Below are positions 48,657-58,199 of a DNA stretch of 64,000 bases, in pieces (within the stretch, counting starts at the first letter, position 1; each line of letters begins with the position of its first letter). The translations under genes and the position numbers were made by a program. This DNA comes from Takakia lepidozioides. Lineage: Eukaryota; Streptophyta; Takakiopsida; Takakiales; Takakiaceae. The DNA is taken from positions 14,510,001-14,574,000 of the forward strand of contig CM060732.1 in the NCBI GenBank assembly GCA_030704615.1. The letters are read 5' to 3'. Below the pieces are notes generated by a model. The model had not been told where the DNA came from and did not search any database. It saw nothing but the letters and a program-made list of their open reading frames with translations.

Positions 48657-49348
48657 CGTCTCTACAGAATCCAGGGTTGCAAAGACAATATGGAGAAGAA
48701 GGAAAAAAGGGGGCTACGGTGGGTTCAGCGCAAGGCCTTCCACGCCAAGATGATCGCTCGGAACGACCTGTGTGCCACATGCTCATTCCACATGCATGGC
48801 GAACACGTGTCCATCTAACCGTTATGTATATCTCCGGAAATCATTTTTTTCTCATCCACCGAAATTCGTTCGGGTCCACCTCTCATCCAAAAAAGTTCAT
48901 TGATGAGTAATAGCTTTAGGGATGTTTCAGAGGAATGTGAAGTATGTACAGTTGTACAACGATGCAGGTGCCGTTAAAATTGAATGGAAATGGGCATCTC
49001 ATCTGGAATCTCTGACATGACAGGCAAATGGCGGCTCTGTCAGTGAATCTTGCTGAGTTGGTTGTCCAATGCACTGGTGGGGCACCTATGAGAAAACAAT
49101 TGCATTCTTTGATTAGGGCTGACATTATCCACTCCGCATTTGGGCTCTCTGCGACCGTCCACTTGGTTCGCATGGGGACACATTTCTACGATGTGTCGAA
49201 CTGCGTTAGGAGACCTGCAAGCGGGTGCGAGACCTGCAACTGTGTGTAGGGACGTCATCTATACAGCCAAAAAACTCCGCTCTAGTACAACCTGCAATCA
49301 GAAGCAACGTCGGACTGTGAACTGTTCGTTTTGAAGCAACATTGACAG
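48657..49348. other. Bidirectional intergenic region between G2 and transposase C
   Basis: About 690 bp between two divergent start codons. It must include both promoters if both genes are or were expressed. No hairpin array like that at 25.7-26.8 kb is present. Confidence 0.5.
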
Positions 49349-52300
49349 ATGGCCTCCCAGCCCATGGGCTCCCTTGACGCGGACTTCTTCAGTGAGGACC
49401 ACCCTGTCCCCTTTTCTTACGAGGTGGAAGATGACGGTTTTGCGGTGGTGCATGAACACGTGCTCGCAACGCAGTTTCGGTTGGAAAATGGAACTCTATT
49501 CCTTGAAAGAGAAGTGTACGATGCCAATGGAAAACTGCTCAAGTACGCGTTCCGAAAACCTTCGCATACTGCACCAACCACACAATGGAGAGTGACTCCA
49601 GGCAGATACAGGGTGCTCAGTGCTCCTCGGAGACAGTCTGCAGGATCGTTCGTTACTCCTGGCACGGCAGCATCAGTGGCCCAGGAGAAAACACCCGTGG
49701 TTGTCAAGAAGGAGTCAAGTACCGTTAACACTGTAGTTGAGCTTTCGGACTCATCCTCCGATGACACCTGTGAAATACCGCCCGTGGATCAGCCATGTCC
49801 ACATCAAGAAGCAGATGTGGGAGATCACCAGTGTCATTCCTAAACTGAAAGCTATGGGTGGGATGGCAGGATTCAAGAGTGAGTTGAGGGGGATTGACTG
49901 GAGCACTTTCAATGTTCAGAGGGTGGCATTCTTGCCGGAATCTTTTGATGGTAATACTGTTTTTGAGCTGCCTCCTCCTGGTCGCGTTGGGGGCATTTCC
50001 AGTCTCATGGAAGGAATGGACAAAAAGCACGATGGGCACCCTTGGTGCCGCACAAAAACCTCCAATATTCACAACCACAACAACCTCATATTCAGGCGAA
50101 CAGTCTGTAATGGGCACCTGAAATGCGAGAACATAAAATGCAGACACTTCGCATTGTCGGGTGTCTAAAACCAAAGCGAATGGGATGGTGTCAGTGAGAA
50201 TCCATTCAAGCCTGGTGTGACACCTCCATATAGTAACACTTTTGTGTGCAAGTTCTGTAGGGTACCGCCTTGCTGCCTTGCAATGTGTGGCGCCAGAATG
50301 TACTATGTGGTGCATCGATTCAAAACCCTGACTAGAGCCTGTGTCCATTTCGGTTTTCACAACCACCCTGTGTCCAAGGGGGATTACAGGGAGAGCGTTG
50401 AGACAGTCTTGCGTCTGATAAGGCAAGAGTTGGATACCAATCCAACTGGAACCACATCTGCAATTGCCATGGGGGCGAGCAAGTCCTTTATGGAAAGCCG
50501 TATTTTGTGTGCTCGGATTCGGTTGGAGGAAAACTGGAGGGACCAGCTTTGGACACTGTTATGGACCATTTCTCGACTTTGACTTCTCCAAACATTAGGA
50601 ATCAGGTGAACGCTTTAAGAATGGGCTCTAGGAGCCGAGGTTATATGGACAATATTATGGATTTGAAGAGAAGGAGCATGTACGACTACATCCAAGACAG
50701 CGTTTTCCCGGGGCAAGGAGCCAGGAAAGTGTTCCTGTTCAAAATGTCCACAAAAGGTGAGGGCAGCGGAGTCAGCCTGGTTAAACGTATGCAGAAGGGT
50801 GGCAATCTAGGCAACTGCTTCCTTATGTTCGATCACGTCAAGAGGGTTAAAGACTGTACCACAATGGCATGTCATGTTTACGACCTTGTGTACCAGCGTG
50901 TCATGACAATTGCAGTGTGTGACATGCAGTCAGAGGACACAGATTCACAGCAGCTCATGTGGGAAGCTCTCATTTGTGTTATGGCCTCCAATGGTCTCCC
51001 ATCTCCCAATTTTGTTGGTTTCATGGCCGACAGTGCTCAAGCTAACTTCAACGCTGTCCGCATTGTATTCGGGACGGGAGATCCAAAAGTGCCAATGCCT
51101 GGAAGAGAACGTACGTGTCTTTTCCATTGGACACAATCCCTTGATAAACACACAAAGGCAGACATCAAGCTAGATATGCAGAGTATACATCATCAACTGT
51201 GCAAACAGTACAAAGACGCCAAAACTATGGGGGAAGCGAATACATTGTTCCAGACAATTCGTGCCTGGTGGTACTCATCTGGAGCGGCATCGGAGGACAG
51301 CATGAGGGCACTGGAAGACTGGTTCGCATTTTGGCACTTCCGTTACCGGCAGTGGGGAGCGGCCATGACAACGGTGAGCGGTTTGCATTCACCTTCCTTT
51401 GGGTGCTTCGGATATATCTTTCAGGGTCCCATCCTAATATCGGCTTTGTGTTTTTTTGCCTTGCAGCATATGTCCATTGAGGAGATGGCGGACATGCCAT
51501 CTTGCAATCTAGCGGATACAGTGCACAATGCCTGGTTGCAGCAATCCGGCAAAAAATGAAGAGATTTGTATGCGGCTACGGCCGATGACCTTATCCGTGC
51601 TCTGCAGCAGCAAACCAGATACAGGTCATTCTTGAGGGGTGGCCTTGGAGGCAAAGGCCCGGACAGGAGCGAGTTGATGTTGCGGGCAGCCAGAAGATCG
51701 GGGCATCCCAGCGCGGGCAGTGAGCATATGTGCAGATGGCAGCCCTCTCGTGGGAAGAGTTCCTCATCTGGAAGGTGAAGAGAGATTCGGGTCTTGCAAA
51801 TGGAAATTGGATACCCCTGTCGGATCGGATGCAGACTCCCATAGGGCGGACAGGGTCAACTTCTTGACGCCACGTGTTCCCTCGGATCAGAGATGGAATT
51901 GCGGAACATCCACAAGTGAGGGCCATTCTGCCCCAGACCGGACCCTTGCATCAAGCATTGTCACTGCAATGGTTGAAGACCAGAACGTGGTGCGGCATGT
52001 AATAGAGTCCATGTGCTTGGACGAGGTTTGGCATATAGAATGCACAAGTGTTGGATCGCGTGTGAAATGCGCGGCGATCAGGGCCACCAATCATGAAAAA
52101 TGTACATCATTAATATCCAGAGGGAAAGAACGCACTGCAGCTCCTACATTCACTGGTTTGTTTCTCCCTTACGGCCAAGGAGAGGCAAAGAACCACAAGT
52201 TTTGGTTTTGCGCTGACGATTGCGGGAGATGTGTGCGTGGGACAGTGAGGCCCTCCGTGGTGAGGAAGCCTACTCCACCAACCGTGTGGCCTGTGAAGAT

Positions 52301-52831
52301 GGGCACAGGTCTCACTCACCAAGAGATCGCAATGCTGGAAGAGGCGGGTTTCGACATTCCATTACACGGGAAGGTGCTTCAAGTACAAGCGGTTCACGGG
52401 TACCTCCGCCTGACGCTCACTTGTGGCCAACCAGACGGAATGGGAAGCTGGTTCGATGATTCCCTCCAACCGCAGAACACTATGGCAAAATCGAGTCCGC
52501 GAGAATGCTTCACGCTCGTGTTGTGGGAACAATGGAAGTGCCTGATCCAGGGTATGGTCGGGTCTTCACCATGATCTCATCCGCATCTGCACTGCAGGAC
52601 AAGACGTACGACATCACTGTTTCCAATTTTCCAAATTATACCTGTCCTGATTTTGTTGGTATGCTTTCAAGTAGTTTGGGAAAGAGAGGGAAGTTCATAC
52701 CGTGCAAACACCTTTACTTCGTCTTCTTGAGAAGGATGGTTTGTGATCCAAAGCGGGACTTCTTCATTCACCAAGCCACTATGAGTTTCAACGAAGTCAA
52801 CACACTTCTACAGCGGGATACAAGCCCATAG
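49349..52831 (+). pseudogene. Mutator-like transposase, copy C (nearly intact)
   Basis: It starts at ATG 49,349. Modules: FLEREVYDANGKLLKY (shared N-module), an acidic linker with LSDSSSDD, a GCM/WRKY-like zinc module (HDGHPWC, CNGHLKCENIKCRH, CKFCRVPPCC, FGFHNHP), a DDE core with MFDHVKR (about 50,826), FMADSAQANFNAVR (about 51,022) and CLFHWTQSL (about 51,116), intron 51,374-51,466 (GT-AG), ADTVHNAW, a FWFCADDCGRC module (about 52,200) and a SWIM-like end with YTCPDF and FIPCKHLYFVF. The first SWIM Cys is Tyr here. Frame breaks near 49.8 and 50.5 kb and a TGA at 51,557 (TGG in homologues) suggest recent loss of function. Confidence 0.8.
51374..51466 (+). other. Intron conserved in all three transposase copies
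   Basis: GTGAGC donor after ACAACG and a TTGCAG acceptor before CATATGTCC. Copies A (about 19,240-19,318) and B (about 23,340-23,412) have GTGAGT...GTGCAG introns at the same codon, just before the NMAESVHSSW-type segment. Confidence 0.85.
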
Positions 52832-53036
52832 AAAGCATTCACTTGACACTCCGAAATCTGTGTTTTCCTTGACTACAACTTGTAATGGAATGACTGTTCA
52901 AGTCCAGTGTCTCTCAATGTATGTCGTCTAACATCTTTGCTATGCGTGGGTGAATGCATTTGTTGCATTGGTCTGTCATTCTGTTTTCATTAGCAAGCAC
53001 AAGAAACTACCTTCAGATAGACAGATGATCAAATCA

Positions 53037-53305
53037 ACCTCGTGTTAACATGAGGTTTACTTGGAGTTTTCCAAATCCCCCTTGTGCCAACACAAGGTTG
53101 ATTTTAGTTCTAAGAAAAGAACATCGTGTCAACTTGAGGTTGATTCGAAGAACTTCATGTTAACACGAGGTTGACATGAAGTTCTTCGAATCAACCTCAA
53201 GTTGACACGATGTTGATTTTAGTTCCAGGAAAACAACCTCGTGTTAACACAAAGTTCATTTCAGTTCTAGGAAATGAAGCTCCTGTTAACAGAAGGTTGA
53301 ACTCC
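53037..53305. repeat. Seven palindromes of the CCTCGTGTTAACACGAGG type
   Basis: Variants at about 53,037, 53,085, 53,125, 53,155, 53,195, 53,240 and 53,280, all with GTTAAC or GTCAAC centres and AACCT...AGGTT arms. Closely related in form to the arrays in the G2 intron and upstream of G3. They lie just 3' of the transposase C stop codon. Confidence 0.8.
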
Positions 53306-53466
53306 AGGAAAGCAATCTGATACTTAATCAGATAATAAGGTAACTTGTTAATATGAATGCGAGAAGAAATACAAATATGAAGCACCCCCATGATACACTA
53401 GTTGTAGGTCATGACTGATTGTTCTGAGCGGGTTGAGTGCTTAGAGATTTCCAACTCTTCTATCCG
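53300..53466 (-). mobile_element. LTR-like repeat with the last codons of a retroelement frame
   Basis: On the minus strand it reads EELEISKHSTRSEQSVMTY and a TAG stop, then TGTATCATGGGGGTG, as at 58,205-58,300 (plus). This is the junction between a coding end and an LTR start (TGTATC). Confidence 0.6.
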
Positions 53467-53900
53467 CACACTATTTTCAGGGCATTTGCGGTGAACATTT
53501 TCTCTGCAGATGCCCATCCCAAACAAGGTTTTTTTTTTTTTTTTTTTTTTTTTCCCACGTTGATGCCCGGAAAATAGTGTGCGGCACCGTACATTGTTTT
53601 TGAGGGCATCTGCGGTGCTATTTTTTCTCTGCAGCTGCCCATCCCACACACGTTTTGTTTTTTTTTCGTTCCCACGCAGATGCCTTGAAAGTAGTGTGCG
53701 GTGCCGCACATTACTTTTAGGGCATCTGCGGTGCACGTTTTTTTTACAGCTGCCCATCCGGCACACAGTTTTTTTTTTTTTTTTTTCCCCCCCGTTCCCA
53801 TGTTGTTGCCCTCAAAACAGTGTGTGGTGCCGCACACTGTTTTCAGGGCATCTGTGGTGCACGTTTTTTCTGCAGCTGCCTATCCCACACACGCAAAAAA
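53455..53900. repeat. Tandem repeat, four units of about 120 bp with poly-T
   Basis: GGGCATCTGCGGTGC recurs at about 53,479, 53,602, 53,719 and 53,844 (periods 123, 117, 125). Each unit has CTGCAGCTGCCCATCC, a poly-T run of 8-25 bases, and a GTGTGCGGTGCCGCACAC palindrome at the unit boundary. Confidence 0.85.
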
Positions 53901-54239
53901 AAAATAATTGTCTGACAAGTACACCGGCACAGAGCATTCTCTCGAAAGACAAAAAGGGACCTGTAGGTGAGGGGAGAGGCAAATGAAAGGGGAAGGGGAA
54001 GTGAACCCAGACGGGTCTCTTTTCAGTGCATTATGCAGCTTAAGTTGGCAGACTACACAACGTTGCAGTCAATGAGTCTCTTTTCATTATTGGTTTGTTT
54101 GGAATATGCAGCATAAGTCGGCATACTGTAAATGCGTATTCCCACGGTTATAGGTCCATCGGGTATAGGTATCTTATCTTTCGCCAAATGTGTTATGACA
54201 TCTGCTGTTTTGGCGGACGCTCACGCTTACGTGGCGTGA

Positions 54240-54780
54240 ACGCCACGTCATGCAGAGGGAGCCAAGGCTCACGCCACGTCAGCCAAGCATGAGCTCAGCT
54301 CCCAGGCCCACGGGGCTGGGCTCACGCCGTAGCTACGCTGGTTTCAGACCAGGGTTCTGGCTTGCGTTAACGCAAGCCTAACGAAGAGTGCGTTTTTTTT
54401 TTTTTTTTTTTTTTTTTTCCCCCTCTGAATGGGGCCTGCTTTCAGACCAGGGTTCACGCTTGCGTTAATGCAAGCCTGACCAAGAGTGTTTTTTTTTTTT
54501 TGACCAAGAGTTTAATTTTATGTAATCTTTCCGGAGTCCTTGGAGTTGTAGGAAATGGGACTGGTTTCAGACCAGGGTTCATGCTTGCATTAACGCAAGC
54601 CTGAATCTCAGGGCACATAGTGCAGGTGAGGGGACTTCTCTCAGACCTCGGATCAGGCTTGCGTTGATGCAAGCATGATTCGAGCCTGTGTTTGCAATGT
54701 GTTTATTCCACAACGCGCATAGATATGCTGGCTGTTCTGATATCAATATGTGATTGGCTTCTGGTGATTTTCTATTTGCT
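54240..54780 (+). repeat. Region 5' of copy G3: four GCTTGCGTTAACGCAAGC palindromes
   Basis: Units at about 54,360, 54,458, 54,581 and 54,656, each preceded by TTTCAGACCAGGGTTC or a variant. A further CGTGGCGTGAACGCCACG palindrome is at 54,230. It occupies the place of the intron found before the same exon in G1 and G2, ending at the acceptor TTCATCGCAG (54,790). Confidence 0.82.
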
Positions 54781-54790
54781 TTCATCGCAG

Positions 54791-55544
54791 GTATATCCAC
54801 GGTTTTATGGGCTCCTACCCATTCTTCATCGATAGCTGGGCAAAGACAAATCCTGATACAACTATGTACCTTGCCGGTAATTTGGAGGACTGGAGCACAT
54901 CTCATTTGAAAGACTGTGGCTGGTACCTGGATTGCCCCAAACAATCACTCACACCATGGGCAGAGAACGTCCTTCGGAACTTGAATGACAATGCGGAGGC
55001 TCTTGCTCCTCTGACGGATAGACAGTTGTAGTTGAGAGATCTCCGGGTTTTGAAAGCAAAAGAACCAGTGGTGAGTCAGAGCCCGAAGAAAAAAGACAGA
55101 AATAGAAAAAGAGGCTGATCACGTTCAGACTTCAGCTTCTGGACAAGGCAGGGCTCAAAGGGGGTCAAAGAGGCCTGCTCAGTGTGACCGGCCATACGAG
55201 GCCCTTCCTAACCCTGGCAAAGGTGTTGCTACTCAATTCCAACACAAGACAGTGAACGAAGGCTTCTTGGACATGATGGCATCTCGGAGGAAAGGAGCCA
55301 CCGATGTGAAGAAGTCCCCGACTTGGGAGACACTGTCGTCATTCCTCACTCTAGTAAATTCATTATCTCTTCCAGCTTGTGTGTATGTAGATTTGAAGAC
55401 TATTTGCAGGTCTTCTAAGTGGGTATGCTTTCTTTGTTGGATGTGAAGACTGCCAAACGTCCATCCTAGGTGAACGGGGAGAAGAAACCCTTTACATGCG
55501 AGCTCGTAGTTGTGGATATTCCTGACGGGTTTCCAGTCCCCGAC
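54791..55544 (+). pseudogene. DNA methyltransferase-like gene, copy G3 (interrupted by an LTR retrotransposon)
   Basis: After the acceptor at 54,790: IDSWAKTNPDTTMYLAG, EDWSTSHLKDCGWYLDCP, VLRNLNDNAEALAPLTD, a stop, then VNEGFLDMMASRR with SSFLTL, an intron (about 55,353-55,449) and KRPS-stop-VNGEKKPF, then ELVVVDIPDGFPVPD at 55,510-55,543. The stop before VNG is TAG where G2 has TGG. The frame is cut at 55,545 by the LTR. Everything after motif IV is missing from the window. Confidence 0.78.
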
Positions 55545-56241
55545 TGTCGCGGCCCTTCGCCTTGAGGGTAGGGGGTCAGGACACAAAAGGGGCTGCCCTT
55601 GTGGTGGGGGCAGTGGCAACAATAGATACGAGGGCTGAAGCACCCTTGAGTGCCCAAGGCACTCAAGGAGGCGGAGGCGCTCACTAGGTGGAACCCCGCA
55701 CACCAGGTTGCGGTGGGGGTGGTTCCACGAGGGGGGTGGTAGCTTAGTGGGACTTAGTGGGGGTGGCATAGGACTCACCATGGGGCGGAGACCTTGTGGT
55801 GGGAGTCATGGGGAGTCTTGGGACTCATCACGGTCCAATGGGGCCTTGGTGGGTTGGCCAAGACTCACCGCGACTCACCACCGGGAATGGAGGGTCTTCG
55901 TGGTGGTTCGCCATAAAAGGATAGTCACAGAAGTATATATAGGGAGTAGTAACCCCGAGAACAGTGCAAGCCCGTTGGTGACCAAAAACTAGTGAGTAAG
56001 CGTGCGAGCCAGAAAGCGACCAAGGTGTGGGGAGCTGTTCCGGACTGCCAACAACCAAAGGGAATTTCCACTAGGCCCGAATTGAGAGAGGGTCTTGTGG
56101 AGGAGCAAAGGGGGACCGTTATGTCCCGGTGAGCAACCGAAGCTCCGAGTTGGCCCGGCGGCCAGTTTGGGAGTTAGGCGCGCGCATCAAAGAGAGTAAC
56201 TATGACTTGAAGGGGAGCTTACCGAAGTGAGGTGCGCGACA
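55545..56241 (+). repeat. 5' LTR, 697 bp
   Basis: It starts TGTCGCGGCC and ends GCGCGACA, so its termini are a 7-bp inverted repeat. A TATATATA box lies near 55,935. A primer-binding site follows two bases later. The last roughly 63 bp are also present at 16.08-16.14 kb. Confidence 0.9.
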
Positions 56242-56243
56242 CT

Positions 56244-56255
56244 TGGTATCAGAGC
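56244..56255 (+). promoter_or_regulatory. Primer-binding site, initiator tRNA-Met type
   Basis: TGGTATCAGAGC is complementary to the 3' end of plant initiator tRNA-Met, the usual primer for minus-strand synthesis in plant LTR retrotransposons. Confidence 0.95.
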
Positions 56256-56296
56256 TTAGAGTTCAATATGCGATTGTCCTTGAGATTGGCCTCATC

Positions 56297-57142
56297 ATGG
56301 GGTTGGGCAACACAAAGCGAAAGCGGAACGACCCGAAAGATGATGATCCCGGTGAGCCCGGTGGGGGCGACGTGTCACCGAAGCGGCAATTTGAGGCGAA
56401 TATTGCTTTTGAAAGCAAGGCCGCTCAAGAAGGAATCTGGGAGTTGGAGCCCGAGGACTTCCCGGAGGCTCCAGCAGACCAACAGATGCCTCCCATGCCA
56501 GCAGCCTTTTGGGAAGGGTTGATGGCGCAGTTTGGCGGGACGTTGAAAGACGTGTTGAGGGCGGCTAATGCCACTTCCACGAAGGCAAAGTTTAAGGTGA
56601 AGCCTAAGGAACCTGGCACCTTCGAGGCCGTCCGAAATCAGAAGGCACTCAACACCTGGCTCTTGGAGCTGAAGCAGTACTTCCAGGCGGCCAAGTTGAG
56701 TGACGAGGATCGGGTGGAAGTGACTCCCACCTATTTGAGGGGCTATGCTCAACAATGGTGGCAGAAATGCCTTCATGACCAAGGTCCAAACCCGGAAACC
56801 TTGAATTGGAGTGGATTCAAGGAACTTATGAAAAGATAGTTTGTTCCTCTCAACACGTGCTGGCTCGCCCGGGACAAGATGAGAAATTTGAAGCAAACGG
56901 ATGATATTCGGGGATACGTTCAGGCTTTCAATGTGCTATTGGTCGAAGTCGCGGATATGGCGGAACCAAAAATGGTCTTCAACTTTGTGGAGGGACTGGC
57001 CCCATGGGCCAGGCGGAAGTTGGAGGAGAAGCCACCTAAGACTTTGAACGAGGCAATTGAAAGGGCTGAATGTTTTTTGGATGTCCCTAAGGGCGAAAGA
57101 CAAGGCTGTACAAAGCTGAACCACAAGAATCCACTCCATTGA
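56297..57142 (+). pseudogene. Ty3 Gag (one in-frame TAG)
   Basis: From ATG 56,297: a basic, Pro-rich start, then the capsid-like retrotransposon Gag domain with LNTWLLELKQYFQAAKLSD, RGYAQQWWQK and, after a TAG at 56,837-56,839, FVPLNTCWLARDKMRNLKQT, FNFVEGLAPWARRKLEEKPP and AIERAECFLDV. The frame is otherwise open across the stop. It is cut at about 57,140 by the inverted block. Confidence 0.85.
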
Positions 57143-57738
57143 TCTCGCAAATGGTGAAGTTCTCACGTCCCTCCCAACTCCCGAGCTGAAGAGGAACTTT
57201 GAACGCCAACCTCGTTGCCAATTGTGATTCTCCTTTGGCAGAACGCACCTCAATAGAGGCCCCCACATCACTTGTCGACCGTGCCGTTGCCGGTGTCATG
57301 AAGGAGTGCGACGCTCCTGTGTCCACCAACAACGACACGTTAGTTCTGGAAATTATCCCACTCACGAACATTATGACTCCCTTTACGCAGGGCGCCAGTC
57401 TCCTGATACAACTCACAAGAGTAGTCGCCTACCTTGCAAGTCTTGGCGACCACCACTTCCACCAAGCGGCTGATGGCATCTTCGGACAGCTCCGTGGTCG
57501 CCCGAGTCATGTTCAATTGTCAGGGGTTTTCGCACTTCTTGGCCATGTGCCCGGGCTCCCTGCAATTAAAGCACACTCCATCGAAGGTCGCCTTCTGTCC
57601 GCCATAAGCCGCCGCACCTGATTTTCCTTTTGGAGCACCGGGTGCCGCCTTGACGTGTGAAGACCCTCCTTCGATTTCCATGTGCCATTGTCGCCGCGTG
57701 GCCTATCCCACTTCTTTTCCGGTCGGAAGAAGTCACCC
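57143..57738 (-). pseudogene. Inverted block: Gag zinc knuckle and retropepsin
   Basis: Read on the minus strand from 57,738: FFRPEKKWDRPRGDNGTWK, a zinc knuckle CFNCREPGHMAKKC (about 57,535-57,580; C-x2-C-x4-H-x4-C intact), then LLVDTGASHSFMTP (about 57,310, active-site DTGA) and FTICEINGVD (about 57,150). The plus strand then resumes at 57,748 with ILGMTFMSKSGAVIDGRKR, the normal continuation, so the block has simply been flipped. Confidence 0.85.
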
Positions 57739-57739
57739 T

Positions 57740-58195
57740 CCCGCCGGGTCATTTTGGGGATGACCTTTATGAGCAAATCCGGAGCGGTCATAGATGGCCG
57801 CAAGAGAATAGTCACGCTACCGTGTGGGAATGGTGGCGAAGTTTTACGGGTATCGGAAACGTCCAACTGAGTGGGAGGGAAAATAAACCTGCTGTCAGCA
57901 AAGGAGTGGGCCGTGGAGGAGCCACACGAGCCCCAATTTTTGTTTTACGTAAGACAAGTGGAAGGAGAAGTCGATAGGGAGCCGAGCCCAGATTGGATCA
58001 AGGGGATCTTGGAGAAATACTAGGATGTGATGCCGGAGGATTTACCAAGCGGCTTGCCACCGCGAAGAGGAGTTGACCACAAGATTGAGGTGATACCGGG
58101 ATCGGAGCCGCCCGTCAAGGCACCCTACCGGTTGAGCCACAGAGAGTTGGTGTCGCGCGGCTTTTACTCACCCATCCCTTCGCTATCCGAGGCGG
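57740..58195 (+). pseudogene. Ty3 protease end and reverse transcriptase start (truncated)
   Basis: ILGMTFMSKSGAVIDGRKRI, then DREPSPDWIKGILEKY, a stop, DVMPEDLPSGLPPRRGVDHK and PPVKAPYRLSHREL, the entry to Ty3 RT. It is lost after about 58,150, before any catalytic motif. Confidence 0.85.
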
Positions 58196-58199
58196 AAAC

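Noticed and set aside
43950-54300. Full boundaries for a second transposase-methyltransferase transposon
   Set aside because: GGCTCACGCCACGTCA occurs near both sides but in direct, not inverted, orientation, and the CATGAGCGG ends of the first element are absent.
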